A stretch of DNA of 64,000 nt, taken from Vampirovibrionales bacterium. Lineage in GTDB: Bacteria; Cyanobacteriota; Vampirovibrionia; Vampirovibrionales; Vampirovibrionaceae. The notes beneath the pieces are model-generated. The model saw only the letters and a list, made by a program, of their open reading frames with translations, had not been told where the DNA came from and searched no databases. Shown here piece after piece: positions 46,689-55,623 of this stretch; position 1 is the stretch's first letter; each line of letters opens with the position of its first letter. The position numbers and the translations under genes are program-made. The stretch covers positions 1 through 64,000 of the forward strand of contig JAJCZA010000020.1 of assembly GCA_029262635.1 (NCBI GenBank), given 5' to 3'.

Positions 46689-47825
46689 TTACTGTCCTTT
46701 TTTGACCCATTGGCCCGTTTGGGAATTATAAAGAACCTGGGGTTGAACGACAACCCCGTTGGCCGCTACAGCGGGCGAGATGTCCTGGAGGGAGAGCAGA
46801 CGAGTCTGTTCGCTATCCACATCATACCGCCAAAGGCCTAAAAATTTTCGATTTTTTTTATCAAATGCCCAAACATTAAACAAAATGGCTGAACTACTAC
46901 CGGGCTCCCACCCCATAGGAAAGATATCCCATTCGAGCTGTTTTAGGTTTGGGATAGTACCCTGCTGATTCCAAAAATGACTGATAACACGGTGTAATTC
47001 CGGATAGACCGTCACGGTTCCTTTATCCTCATCATAGACTAGAATATCTGACGTTTTAAGCCCTAGGTATAAAATGCCGCTTCGGCGTTTGAATAACAGG
47101 CGATTCCCGTCAGCTGACCAGTCGACAACGGTCAGAGTTTCAAAAAGACTCGGTGTCGGGTTATCCTGCCCGACAGCCAGCAGGAGTTTCCGGTTACTGA
47201 TTTGCCGATCCGGATTATAAACGGCAGCCTGATGAATTTCCTTAGCCGTTAGACCGGTTCGGCTGGTTTTCCGTTTCCAGAATTTCCACTTGGGCGGATT
47301 TTCCGCTTTTAATTTTTCCTGTGTCTCAAACTGAGCTTGATAATAGTCTTCTGGCAACAGTCGAGATTCCGATGATACTGACTTTTTCGGGAGCCCAACA
47401 AGATACAATCGGGAAAAAGTTTGCCGATTGTGAGGCATATAAATCACTTCAGAATACGCCATGCTCCTTCGGTTAGGGGATAGAACGGCATCACTGCGGA
47501 TAAACTTTTTGTTTTCAATTTGCCAGAGGTTTAGTTCGGTGGCCCCATTATTATATGGACGAGTTTTCATGTCGTGGGTTTCTATATTAGAGGGACTATC
47601 AATAGAGTACGAGGGTAAACTCTCTTTAACATTGGCATTAATAGTCGAATTCATCGGTGATTCTTCTACTCGACCCTGTTGAAGGTTTGTTGGCAGGGCT
47701 GGTGTTTGTGAAGGGTCCAGCGGCTGGGCCAGAGTTAATCCATTATTCAAGAGAAGACAAACACCCACTATGGTAAAGCCGGTAGAAAGTCGAAAAAAAA
47801 GCGATGACATATTTAATGGGTTCAT
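46689..47825 (-). CDS. Exported protein, possible beta-propeller
   Basis: A 378-aa protein with a signal peptide (hydrophobic FTIVGVCLLLNNGLTLAQ, cut after about residue 33), a Ser/Pro/Asn-rich linker to about 90, then a region with TolB/WD40-like blades (SDAVLSPNRRSMAYSEVIYM; LTVVDWSADGNRLLFKRRSG; FNVWAFDKKNRKFLGLWRYD). No catalytic motif. Probably periplasmic or surface. ATG start at 47825; the 46-nt gap to rlmB allows a shared transcript. Function unknown. Confidence 0.7.
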   Translation of the reverse strand: MNPLNMSSLFFRLSTGFTIVGVCLLLNNGLTLAQPLDPSQTPALPTNLQQGRVEESPMNSTINANVKESLPSYSIDSPSNIETHDMKTRPYNNGATELNLWQIENKKFIRSDAVLSPNRRSMAYSEVIYMPHNRQTFSRLYLVGLPKKSVSSESRLLPEDYYQAQFETQEKLKAENPPKWKFWKRKTSRTGLTAKEIHQAAVYNPDRQISNRKLLLAVGQDNPTPSLFETLTVVDWSADGNRLLFKRRSGILYLGLKTSDILVYDEDKGTVTVYPELHRVISHFWNQQGTIPNLKQLEWDIFPMGWEPGSSSAILFNVWAFDKKNRKFLGLWRYDVDSEQTRLLSLQDISPAVAANGVVVQPQVLYNSQTGQWVKKGQ

Positions 47826-48063
47826 AACTCTATTCTGACACAGGAAAGTTATGGGGATGAGGTTTATCAGATGGGTTTTGTTAAAAATCCTCAGAATATA
47901 TTAATAAATGTTACAAAACAAAAGAAAACAAGCAATTTGATCGCTTTAATATTTTTTATTTAAATATAAAGTATATATTAAAGATACTTTAAAGTTCTCT
48001 CATCTCATTCAAGTCTGTCACTTAACGTCACTTTTACTCGTCACCTTCATAGGAGTCACCATT

Positions 48064-49659
48064 ATGGAACCTCTGTTTAACTTCAGTACTTTAAATAGCG
48101 GAAACACAACGTCCTTACAAAGCAATGGGAGCGGTATCGGTGTTGATGTCGATCCGTTTGATGGCCGAGGTGGCGACTTTTTGGATCCAAATGATATTGG
48201 CGGCGAAGTCAATAATGTTAACATCGGTCGAGGCGGAAGTGTGTTTGGCGCACACCCTAACTCAAAAGACATTTTGAAAATTACCCGAAGTCAGATTGGT
48301 GGCGTTTTAACCGGATTTACCTCAATCGATGCCACCATTCCTATTTTTCAGGGTGGCAACTTCGCTTTACCCGTACCAGACTTGGGCATTAACCCTAGCC
48401 CGTTTGACATTACGGCCTCTAGCACGTTTTTCGCAAACCAAATTCGTCCGGCTGTCTCACAAGGGAGCGGCAGCTTATTCAGTAGTCACCCCACCTCAGC
48501 AGGAATTTTGTTCGATGTGACCAGCCATGGTAACGCCCTAATTGGTCGCCAGTCTATTTTTAACCGACCCATTTCCCTTCAGCCTGTCAATACTGGCTCC
48601 AATGTCCAGACCTATGTTCCCTTTAATCCAGACAACCCCGTGAATAACAATGCTCCCATTTATGGAATACCTTCGCTCACTCATAACCCCTATGATTTCT
48701 TTAACGGATCATCTCTCGACTTTTATCCGGGCGTATTTTCCAATAACGCTCAGCCGGTTCCTCATCCGTTTTTCTACCCTCAAAAATATCCGTTTGGGCA
48801 ATTCCCCAGCTATTCTACCTACCCGAATAACCTACCGTTTCCGGCACAACATCCTCATTTTGGCTTTCCACCAGCACAGAGTGTAAATATGGGTTCCTTT
48901 CAGGACCGCTACGAATTGGTTCAACGGCTCGTAGCTGAAAACGGAAGCACGGCTCCTGATTTCGTTCCTCGGAATGTTCCCGGTGGCGTGACAGATTTCC
49001 TCTTTCGTTTTCCTTTCCTCAGTGATGAACGTCAGGACGCATTACGAGAAACGTTTGCCAACCCCACTCTGGTGGATGAAGATATTCTGGCCGAAACCGG
49101 CATTTCCTCCGAAGGCGGCGCTTATGACCAAGGTGTTGTTACCAATCCTTATGTTTTTGATGGCTTTTTAACCGATACCAACCCCGCAAGCAGTTTTAAT
49201 CAAGGTCTGGTAGTCACCAATGGCAATGGCAACGGAAAAGTGAAAGGTACCGAAACACAGGATTGGATTTTTGGTAACCAAAGTCGAGCCAACATCATCG
49301 ATGGTCAGGGCGGCTACGACCGGATCCAAGGCGGAATGAGGGCCGATTTAATCAACGTGGCCCAAGGCGACAACGTATCGGCGTTGGCTGGCGAGGACAT
49401 CCTCTTTTTTGACTTTGATCCAGAAACAAGCAACCCGTTTGTTTTGAACACAAGAATTGATGCCGGAAGCGGTTTGGATACAGTGGTGTTAACCGTTGAT
49501 AAAGATTTATCCGACGAAGCTAACGTCCCTTCGTTCACACAGATGGGGGATGGTACTCTACGAGTGAGCCTAAACGGCAAGCACCTCTACGTCAGCAATG
49601 CAGAACGGTTTATCGTCGCTGATAAAGCCGGTGATATTGGTGCCATTTTTGAAGCCTAA
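48064..49659 (+). CDS. Probable secreted protein with RTX-like C-terminal repeats
   Basis: A 531-aa acidic protein without Sec signal peptide. Its N-terminal half contains two copies of an SxFxxHPxSxxIL element (SVFGAHPNSKDIL and SLFSSHPTSAGIL). A Pro/Tyr/Phe-rich segment follows (FFYPQKYPFGQFPSY, about residues 235-275). The C-terminal third holds degenerate Ca-binding RTX nonapeptides (GTETQDWIFGNQSRANIIDG, GGYDRIQGGMRADLINVAQG) and ends as such proteins do. RTX proteins normally leave by type I secretion; no transporter is in the window. ATG start follows AGGAG at 8 nt. Possible adhesin or surface factor, inference only. Confidence 0.7.
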   Translation: MEPLFNFSTLNSGNTTSLQSNGSGIGVDVDPFDGRGGDFLDPNDIGGEVNNVNIGRGGSVFGAHPNSKDILKITRSQIGGVLTGFTSIDATIPIFQGGNFALPVPDLGINPSPFDITASSTFFANQIRPAVSQGSGSLFSSHPTSAGILFDVTSHGNALIGRQSIFNRPISLQPVNTGSNVQTYVPFNPDNPVNNNAPIYGIPSLTHNPYDFFNGSSLDFYPGVFSNNAQPVPHPFFYPQKYPFGQFPSYSTYPNNLPFPAQHPHFGFPPAQSVNMGSFQDRYELVQRLVAENGSTAPDFVPRNVPGGVTDFLFRFPFLSDERQDALRETFANPTLVDEDILAETGISSEGGAYDQGVVTNPYVFDGFLTDTNPASSFNQGLVVTNGNGNGKVKGTETQDWIFGNQSRANIIDGQGGYDRIQGGMRADLINVAQGDNVSALAGEDILFFDFDPETSNPFVLNTRIDAGSGLDTVVLTVDKDLSDEANVPSFTQMGDGTLRVSLNGKHLYVSNAERFIVADKAGDIGAIFEA

Positions 49660-49805
49660 GACTCATTTGTCAGCAATATTTTGAGGTTTTGAGTACAACG
49701 ACTCTAACAACCCAGGACACCCCAAAACCCAGAAACAACAAATGGGCAGGAGCCAGGGAATAACCTAGTAACATGCGGAACGGATGGACAATGAAACGAG
49801 ATTTT

Positions 49806-49835
49806 ACCCCCTGATAACGACAGGGGGTTCTTTTT
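49806..49835 (+). terminator. Rho-independent terminator after the RTX-like gene
   Basis: An 8-bp stem (ACCCCCTG/CAGGGGGT) with a 7-nt loop is followed by TTCTTTTT. It is about 150 nt downstream of the stop codon at 49659. Confidence 0.8.
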
Positions 49836-50003
49836 AGGCCTTGAAAGGTTGAATATTTGTAACTTATTCTGTTTTTTAAGTTTCATAGAACAAACATAGG
49901 CTAATATGGCGAAAACCACACTAAATAAAAGGTTTGATCCCAAATACCACGTTTTTAAATCTAAATAGAAATGTAATCTAAAAAAGAAGATAAAAGTTTA
50001 AAC

Positions 50004-50024
50004 GCCTGATCAGGCATTTTTTTT
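50004..50024 (+). terminator. Short palindrome with T-tract
   Basis: GCCTGATCAGGC (50004-50015) can form only a short stem with a GATC loop, but it is followed by A and eight T, so it may work as a weak terminator for a transcript covering the 20-codon ORF upstream. Confidence 0.4.
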
Positions 50025-50185
50025 CATTTTTGGTGTTTCATGAGAAACGTGGATTTTAATTCCATATAATCTAATAAATATAAATTTGGTTTTTACATCG
50101 ATATAACATGTGGTTTGGGGCGTATAGGATTCGGAGCCTCTCATCGTTTTTCCGTAAAGGTAATTAATTATATTAAGGATATGGT

Positions 50186-53100
50186 GTGGTTAATATGAAT
50201 ACAGTCTCCTTTCCAGCGGCTTCTCCCGCAAAAAAAGACGTAAACAAGCGGGAAATCCAACCCGATAAGCAGCCTGTATTTTCTGGCCCTAACAAACGAG
50301 AGCTAACAGAGACTTCTGCCTCCGCTTTACAAGCAAATTTTATGCCCGTCCTCTTTTCAGGCGAAAAACGAAAGGCTAAAGTTACAGAAGGATTACTTAA
50401 AAAAGCCCTAAAAAAACTTGAAGTACCCGAAATGCTCTCGGTGCTGGAAAACGCAAAAATTTTGGCGGCTGAAAAAGGCCACCCGCAAGTCACCGCTTTG
50501 CACCTACTAACAACTCAAGTGAATGCCATGCTCGGTGACATTAACCCCAAGGCGACGTTAAGCCGACAAGGGAATACAATCCTGAAGCAGTTTGAAAACC
50601 CTCGCGGCCTCTGGTCAGCTAACTTAGGAATTATTCAAAAGGCGTCTCATCCTGAAGACATTTTATTCCATTTAAAACGAGTCGCTATCAAACTCCACGA
50701 AACGTTAGATAACATTCCCGCGAAATCCCCTCTCAAGGTCACCCAAGTGAAGTTGAGTCAGAACGTCCTTGACTTATTAATGGAGCAGATTCAGTTTTTA
50801 AAAGATCGTCGTCCCAGTGACAAAGAAATGCATGAAGTGACAAGCAGAGAGGTTGATGCAAATTTACCCCCTGAGTTTGAGGCTAGCTATGGTGCTCAAG
50901 AAAATGAAATAGAGAAAATAGGTACGGATTTAGAAGCCCGATTCCCAAAACATTTAAAGGCTCTAACCTCTTACGATCTTCAGATTCTAGAGACGTATGT
51001 TTCATTCAAAAAGCTTTCAGATGCTTATAATCAGGTTAAGTTGGATATCGAGTCAGGCGAAACCCAAATGTCGGAAGACCAAAAAGCGACGAAAGAGACT
51101 TTTGCAATCACGTCTCTATCTCCGGAAGGACCTGTTCAACAGAGTGTTCCGTTCAATGACATGCCGAAAGTACTTGAACGCTTCAAAAAAGACTTTCTGA
51201 CTCTCCTCGATCAGGCTTTTTTAAATGATTCTGATCGAGTGTCGGAATCAGAGCAGGAGCTCGACACAATCCCTTTAGAGGCGATTGAATTGATGCTTAA
51301 ACTTAAAGGGGTGGAGAAAAAACTCGATCAGATGGATGAACAGGTTGAAACCTTACGACTTAAAGCGGAAGAGAATTGGCGAAAAGAAATAGACCAGGGC
51401 ATTTTCTCACACATCATCACGGGTACCTATAATGAATTTATTCCCTCAGGTTATTTAAAAGACACGCAAATAGCTCAAGCTCGCTCTCTGTTTTTAAGTT
51501 TGATTAACACTCTGGTGGGTGATCATGCGTCCACCTCAGAATCATCAAGCGCTTATCTGAATCGAATTGTTGAAAATGGCGGTGGTGATCCAGAAATTAA
51601 AAATCTGACCCAAATGCTTCGAATGCGAGAAATCCTCCTGAGCAAAGTTGAAGGTAGTACAATGCCACTGCTTCCTGGCGAACCCAAGCCGTTGCCTTCA
51701 CTCTCTCTCTTAAAAGAACTGAAAGATGTTACGGCTTTAATTAAGGCTTATTCCCAAGTCGACTGGAAGGATCTTAAAAATAAATCCGTCGATTTGAAGC
51801 TGGCGAAAACGTTGTTAGATTCCAACCCGCTCATTCCGCCACCGGTTCGATCAGAACTGATAAATTTTCTAAAGCAGGGCAATAAAAATAACTGGCAGGC
51901 ACAACCGATGCTGGTTCTGATGGGTGGCTATGGAACAGGGCTGGTTAAACGAGAAGTCATCAAATTTCTCGAAGCTATCCTACCCATGAACGCTTATGAA
52001 GCGAAGGGACCTTATGACGGTCAGCTTACGAACACCGAGCAGGGAGCACTTTCGAAAGAAAAAGAACTTTCTGTACCCGCTAAAGCTCTAATCCACAGCG
52101 TTGAATCCGCCCGACAAAAGGGCACACTGCCCACCCCATCACCCAGTACGTTTATTAATCTGGGTAATCTATTGAATTTTCTAGAAGAAGGCGGATTCTC
52201 CCAATTTAGCTCCCTTATGGGCACACAAAAGCGCAAAGATTTCGAAGAACCTGAACTACGAGGCATTACCATGGACTTGAGTCCGTATGTGTTTGTAACT
52301 TCCGTTGAAAATGAAGGCGTGCTCGACTATTTGGGCAGTCATTATGGGGGCAATCTAAATCATCGAGATTGGAGCTTGATTGAGCTGGGTAAAGACATTG
52401 ATATTTTCACTAAAATCAGAGCGGCTGAAACAGAAATTGCCCCGGCAATTGAGGCAGAATATAACGCTAGGTTCGCCAAAGGAGCAGTTAAAACCATTGT
52501 AACCTATTGGGCGATTGACGCTCGGCATGATGAAATTGAAAGGATATTAACCGAAGCCGCTCGAACCGCCGCAGGAAAAACCAGTAGTACCCAAACCCAA
52601 ACAATTCCAGCCGAGGTGGAAATCCTTGAAAAAGAGTACTTAGGACCTCAAACAACCTCTTTCTTAAACAAGCATTTAACCGAAGATACGGTGGGAAGCG
52701 TAAACGCCTTAGCAGCCTTCGGCTATGGTGGCGGTGCGGTTATGCGCATGGGTATTCATAGCGCTGGAACATTTTCTCGTAAAGATACAGGCGGACGATT
52801 AGCCCAAATGAGACATGCCGTCGGCCCTATCGGTACTATGGCAAAAGATTCCAGCATTAAAGCAACGGAATTGCTTTCAGCGGTTGTTAGCGAGCTCACC
52901 GATTCAGGCAGTGGAAAAAAGGCGATGTACAAAGTGTTTGAGGATATGACACAAGGCCATGAGCTGATTGTCAATTGGAAGGAAAACGTGGATGGCCCTA
53001 GCGCAGGCGCCGCGATGGCCACCGCGACGATTAGTCGATTAACAGGAATTCCTGTACGTCATGATGTAGCCATGACCGGCACGCTCGCCGATGGATTGCT

Positions 53101-53503
53101 AGTGGGTGAAATTGGCGGCATTTTCAATAAAATTTCAGCCGCTTACGTTGCCGGAACCACCAGTGACATTAAAACCATCCTCATGCCAAAAGCCAACTAT
53201 ATTGAAATGCTAAAAGACCATCCTCAATTTGTCGAAAAGCTAGAACAAGCGGGAACAAAACTAATTGGCGTTGAAACACTGGATGAGGTACTTCGACATT
53301 CGCTGGTGGATTACCAGAAACTCCACCAACCCGCGGAAATTAACACCAAACCAGACGCCGAGGTCCAGGATCCAACAGAGAAAATTCTAACGGTCATTCG
53401 AGAAGCCAACAAAACATCAGCTCAATCAGCCCAAGCCATTATCCCGGATGTCGTCGCTGCTGTTATTAAGCAATTGGCGGAACAGGGGATCTTAAAGAAA
53501 TAA
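50186..53503 (+). CDS. Lon-like serine protease with Clp_N-like region and degenerate AAA+ P-loop
   Basis: A 1105-aa protein. The C-terminal part (about 840-1050) is a Lon protease domain: DGPSAGAAMATATISRLTG with Ser939 and GGIFNKISAAYVAG with Lys982, the 43-residue spacing of the E. coli Lon dyad. Residues about 85-130 (LENAKILAAEKGHPQVTALH) resemble a Clp_N repeat, then a long helical/coiled region. The expected Walker A (LVLMGGYGTGLVKREV, 576-591) lacks GK[ST], so ATPase activity is doubtful. The N-terminus has two copies of the shared motif, PVFSG (30-34) and PVLFSG (54-59). GTG start with AAGGAT 6-7 nt upstream. Not a normal Lon, LonB or LonC; substrate unknown. Confidence 0.82.
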   Translation: MVNMNTVSFPAASPAKKDVNKREIQPDKQPVFSGPNKRELTETSASALQANFMPVLFSGEKRKAKVTEGLLKKALKKLEVPEMLSVLENAKILAAEKGHPQVTALHLLTTQVNAMLGDINPKATLSRQGNTILKQFENPRGLWSANLGIIQKASHPEDILFHLKRVAIKLHETLDNIPAKSPLKVTQVKLSQNVLDLLMEQIQFLKDRRPSDKEMHEVTSREVDANLPPEFEASYGAQENEIEKIGTDLEARFPKHLKALTSYDLQILETYVSFKKLSDAYNQVKLDIESGETQMSEDQKATKETFAITSLSPEGPVQQSVPFNDMPKVLERFKKDFLTLLDQAFLNDSDRVSESEQELDTIPLEAIELMLKLKGVEKKLDQMDEQVETLRLKAEENWRKEIDQGIFSHIITGTYNEFIPSGYLKDTQIAQARSLFLSLINTLVGDHASTSESSSAYLNRIVENGGGDPEIKNLTQMLRMREILLSKVEGSTMPLLPGEPKPLPSLSLLKELKDVTALIKAYSQVDWKDLKNKSVDLKLAKTLLDSNPLIPPPVRSELINFLKQGNKNNWQAQPMLVLMGGYGTGLVKREVIKFLEAILPMNAYEAKGPYDGQLTNTEQGALSKEKELSVPAKALIHSVESARQKGTLPTPSPSTFINLGNLLNFLEEGGFSQFSSLMGTQKRKDFEEPELRGITMDLSPYVFVTSVENEGVLDYLGSHYGGNLNHRDWSLIELGKDIDIFTKIRAAETEIAPAIEAEYNARFAKGAVKTIVTYWAIDARHDEIERILTEAARTAAGKTSSTQTQTIPAEVEILEKEYLGPQTTSFLNKHLTEDTVGSVNALAAFGYGGGAVMRMGIHSAGTFSRKDTGGRLAQMRHAVGPIGTMAKDSSIKATELLSAVVSELTDSGSGKKAMYKVFEDMTQGHELIVNWKENVDGPSAGAAMATATISRLTGIPVRHDVAMTGTLADGLLVGEIGGIFNKISAAYVAGTTSDIKTILMPKANYIEMLKDHPQFVEKLEQAGTKLIGVETLDEVLRHSLVDYQKLHQPAEINTKPDAEVQDPTEKILTVIREANKTSAQSAQAIIPDVVAAVIKQLAEQGILKK

Positions 53504-53522
53504 CAGATGCTATTGAGTGTAC

Positions 53523-53542
53523 TTTTGTTGAGAGCCTATCCC
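53523..53542 (+). repeat. Short sequence similar to one at 62727-62744
   Basis: TTTTGTTGAGAGCCTATCCC here and CTTTGTTAGAGCCTACCC at 62727-62744 share most bases. Both lie just after the stop codon of a plus-strand gene. They may be ends of decayed mobile elements or a shared 3' element; only two copies were found. Confidence 0.25.
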
Positions 53543-53568
53543 GAAAGAATAAGGGTAAAATTAGCAAG

Positions 53569-54636
53569 TTATAACCAGTTCTTTCGTTTAAAATAACCCA
53601 CCATTGTTATGGTTACGACGATCATGACCCCCCAAACCGTCGGATAACCCCAAGCCCATTTTAACTCAGGCATGTTCTCAAAATTCATGCCATAAACCCC
53701 AACAATAAACGTCAAGGGGATAAAAATTACGGCGAATATGGTTAGAATTTTCATGACAGCGTTCATTCGGTTGCTAATCGTTGATAAATAAATGTCCATC
53801 ATGCTACTCAATATTTCTCTAAAGGATTCAATGATATCCATGATCTGAACCGTATGATCATGAATATCTCGAAGGTAAATCTTCGTTTCCTCTCTGACGA
53901 GAAAAGACCCGGTTTTTTGTAAGGTACTAATAACCTCCCGAAGAGGCCAAATAGCCTTCCGTATTAGTATCATTTCTCTCTTGTAATGGTATATTTCTTT
54001 CATTGCCGCTTCATTAGGATCTTTCAGAAGCGTTTCTTCCAAAATTTCAATTTTATCGCCAAATCGCTCTAAAACAGAAAAATAATTATCTACAATAGCA
54101 TCTATTAGCGCATTTACTAGATAATCTGAGCTCGATTCCCGAATACGTCCACTCGCTCCCCTAATTCGTTCTCGAACAGCCCCAAACGTATCCTCAGGTT
54201 TCTCCTGAAATGAAATAACATAATTATCCCCTAATATCAGACTGACTTGCTCTAAGGTAAATTCCTGACTCTCCTCAGAGATATAGAGCATTTTTAAAAT
54301 AATAAAAAGATAATTATTAAATTCTTCTATTTTTGGCCGTTGATCCGTATTCATTATATCTTCAAGCACAAGCTGATGAATGCCGAAGGCTTTACCTATC
54401 GCTTGAATCGTCTCGCTATCATGAATACCATCTACGTTAATCCAAGTGGTGGTCTTACCCTTTTTGTAAGTCAGACATTCGTCAAGAGTTTTGGGTTGAG
54501 TCTCTGTGAATGTTTTTTTATCATAATCTAGAACCGTAATTGAGGCGGTGTCTACCTTTTGCCGACCGACAAAAATCAAAGTTCCTGGAGCCAGTCCAAC
54601 TTTTTTAGAACGTTTTTTTAGTAGTCTCTTTTTCAT
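53569..54636 (-). CDS. corA: Magnesium/cobalt transporter CorA
   Basis: Pentameric inner-membrane Mg2+ (Co2+, Ni2+) channel. The 355-aa chain has a large cytoplasmic domain (NVDGIHDSETIQAIGKAFGI, LEDIMNTDQRPKIEEFNNYL) and two C-terminal transmembrane helices (about 293-315 and 330-348) joined by the invariant GMN loop (residues 316-318, YGMNFENMPE). The C-terminus FKRKNWL is typical. It converges on the Lon-like gene across 65 bp. Expression is probably from its own promoter in the gene-poor region upstream. Confidence 0.95.
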   Translation of the reverse strand: MKKRLLKKRSKKVGLAPGTLIFVGRQKVDTASITVLDYDKKTFTETQPKTLDECLTYKKGKTTTWINVDGIHDSETIQAIGKAFGIHQLVLEDIMNTDQRPKIEEFNNYLFIILKMLYISEESQEFTLEQVSLILGDNYVISFQEKPEDTFGAVRERIRGASGRIRESSSDYLVNALIDAIVDNYFSVLERFGDKIEILEETLLKDPNEAAMKEIYHYKREMILIRKAIWPLREVISTLQKTGSFLVREETKIYLRDIHDHTVQIMDIIESFREILSSMMDIYLSTISNRMNAVMKILTIFAVIFIPLTFIVGVYGMNFENMPELKWAWGYPTVWGVMIVVTITMVGYFKRKNWL

Positions 54637-54974
54637 TTCGTATCAACACATCTGGTTTCCGGGAGCATTATTCACCTTAATTGCGTCCCTATAAAACCAA
54701 CTAGAATTGATGATAATCCTCTAACACTTAACGAATAAACCCTGATCCCACTTTGAAAGAACTAAAAATACCAACAAACGGGTTAGGGCCAGAGCTATTT
54801 TCTGGAGGACTTTTAAGTTGTCCGAGAACCAGATAATGAAAATTGCTTCTCAATAATCTGCTTCTTCCTAGTTTCAACTACCAAATTGCTTCAATAGTTT
54901 ATACCAAGATAAGGACAGCGTCCTGCTCCGGAGTCACACCGGATTTCTGGTTTTTACAAATACCAAAAGGCTTT

Positions 54975-55109
54975 CTAAAAACCGTTTCGGAGGTTTACTG
55001 TTCCCATCGCCCCGGTAATATTGCTATCACCGTTACGAGAAAAAAGCCTTGATGCATCCACTGGAGCAAATACTTTGAGTCGAAACTCATCATATGATGC
55101 TTCAAACAT
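54975..55109 (-). CDS. Possible small gene or remnant, 44 codons
   Basis: Minus-strand ATG at 55109 with AGAGG 6 nt upstream opens a 44-aa frame reading MFEASYDEFRLKVFAPVDAS, then RLFSRNGDSNITGAMGTVNL, then RNGF and a stop. Composition is that of a real protein, but no family is recognised. It may be the end of a decayed longer gene. Confidence 0.3.
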   Translation of the reverse strand: MFEASYDEFRLKVFAPVDASRLFSRNGDSNITGAMGTVNLRNGF

Positions 55110-55336
55110 CGAGTGCCTCTGTTACTTGCCTATCGCTTATATGTATCGCTACAAAAAGGAGGGAAACAAGCCCAAGCCCTTCATCACGTCTCACCTTACG
55201 ATTTAACGGAGAGGAAAGTCTCGAAACACCAACCCGTCAGTTGGTAGAATTACTATACGAGTTTTTATTTACGGGTCAAATAGTAGGTATACATTTGTTG
55301 AGTAACGTTCTATTAAAACATCTGAACGACCTGTGA
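55094..55336 (+). CDS. Possible small protein with LRFNG motif, 80 aa
   Basis: Plus-strand ORF with a Ser/Thr/Pro-rich N-terminal part, then LRFNG at residues 35-39, then an amphipathic helical end (RQLVELLYEFLFTGQIVGIH). The Ser/Thr-rich leader followed by x-F-x-G is like the start of the sigma factor and Lon-like protein. There is no ribosome site before ATG 55094, and it overlaps a minus-strand candidate by 16 bp, so coding status is weak. Confidence 0.3.
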   Translation: MMLQTSSASVTCLSLICIATKRRETSPSPSSRLTLRFNGEESLETPTRQLVELLYEFLFTGQIVGIHLLSNVLLKHLNDL

Positions 55337-55623
55337 TAATCAGTGTTTTTCTTATAATCCATTTAAGTTCTCTCTTGTCAAAAAAAAGAAAATAAGCTCT
55401 CACTGGTTAGTCAAGGGGTCCTCTGAAGAAACTACCGAAGATGCTTCTTACAGAGGGCTGCATTAAAACTTTTTTATCCCACTTTCATCTCTAAAAGTCA
55501 TATACCTTCTGGCAATGACAAAAAATAGAATAACCAAAGGGGTTCCAGAATAAAAAGAAAGGCTAAAATAGAATAAGCAGTTTTTAAGCCGGTTTTGTCC
55601 GACTTAAGGAAAAGGAGTCCCGT

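Larger units (their letters stand above)
49660..50185. other. Intergenic region with two terminators and a tiny ORF
   Basis: 526 bp. A strong terminator (49806-49835) ends the RTX-like gene. Between it and a second palindrome-T8 element (50004-50024) lies a 20-codon ORF (49906-49968, MAKTTLNKRFDPKYHVFKSK) with AGG 6 nt upstream, possibly a small peptide or sRNA unit. The last 160 bp are AT-rich and should hold the promoter of the Lon-like gene. Confidence 0.4.
54637..55623. other. Gene-poor region between corA and the metallophosphoesterase
   Basis: About 990 bp without a long conserved gene. Two short protein-like frames, one per strand, overlap near 55100 and are listed separately. A TTAAG/CTTAA hairpin sits in the leader of the downstream gene (about 55584-55606). 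Codon-level decay and mixed strands suggest remnants of older genes. Confidence 0.4.

Noticed and set aside
49704-49943. 79-aa minus-strand ORF with hydrophobic start.
   Set aside because: It reads through the plus-strand terminator hairpin and has no supported start.
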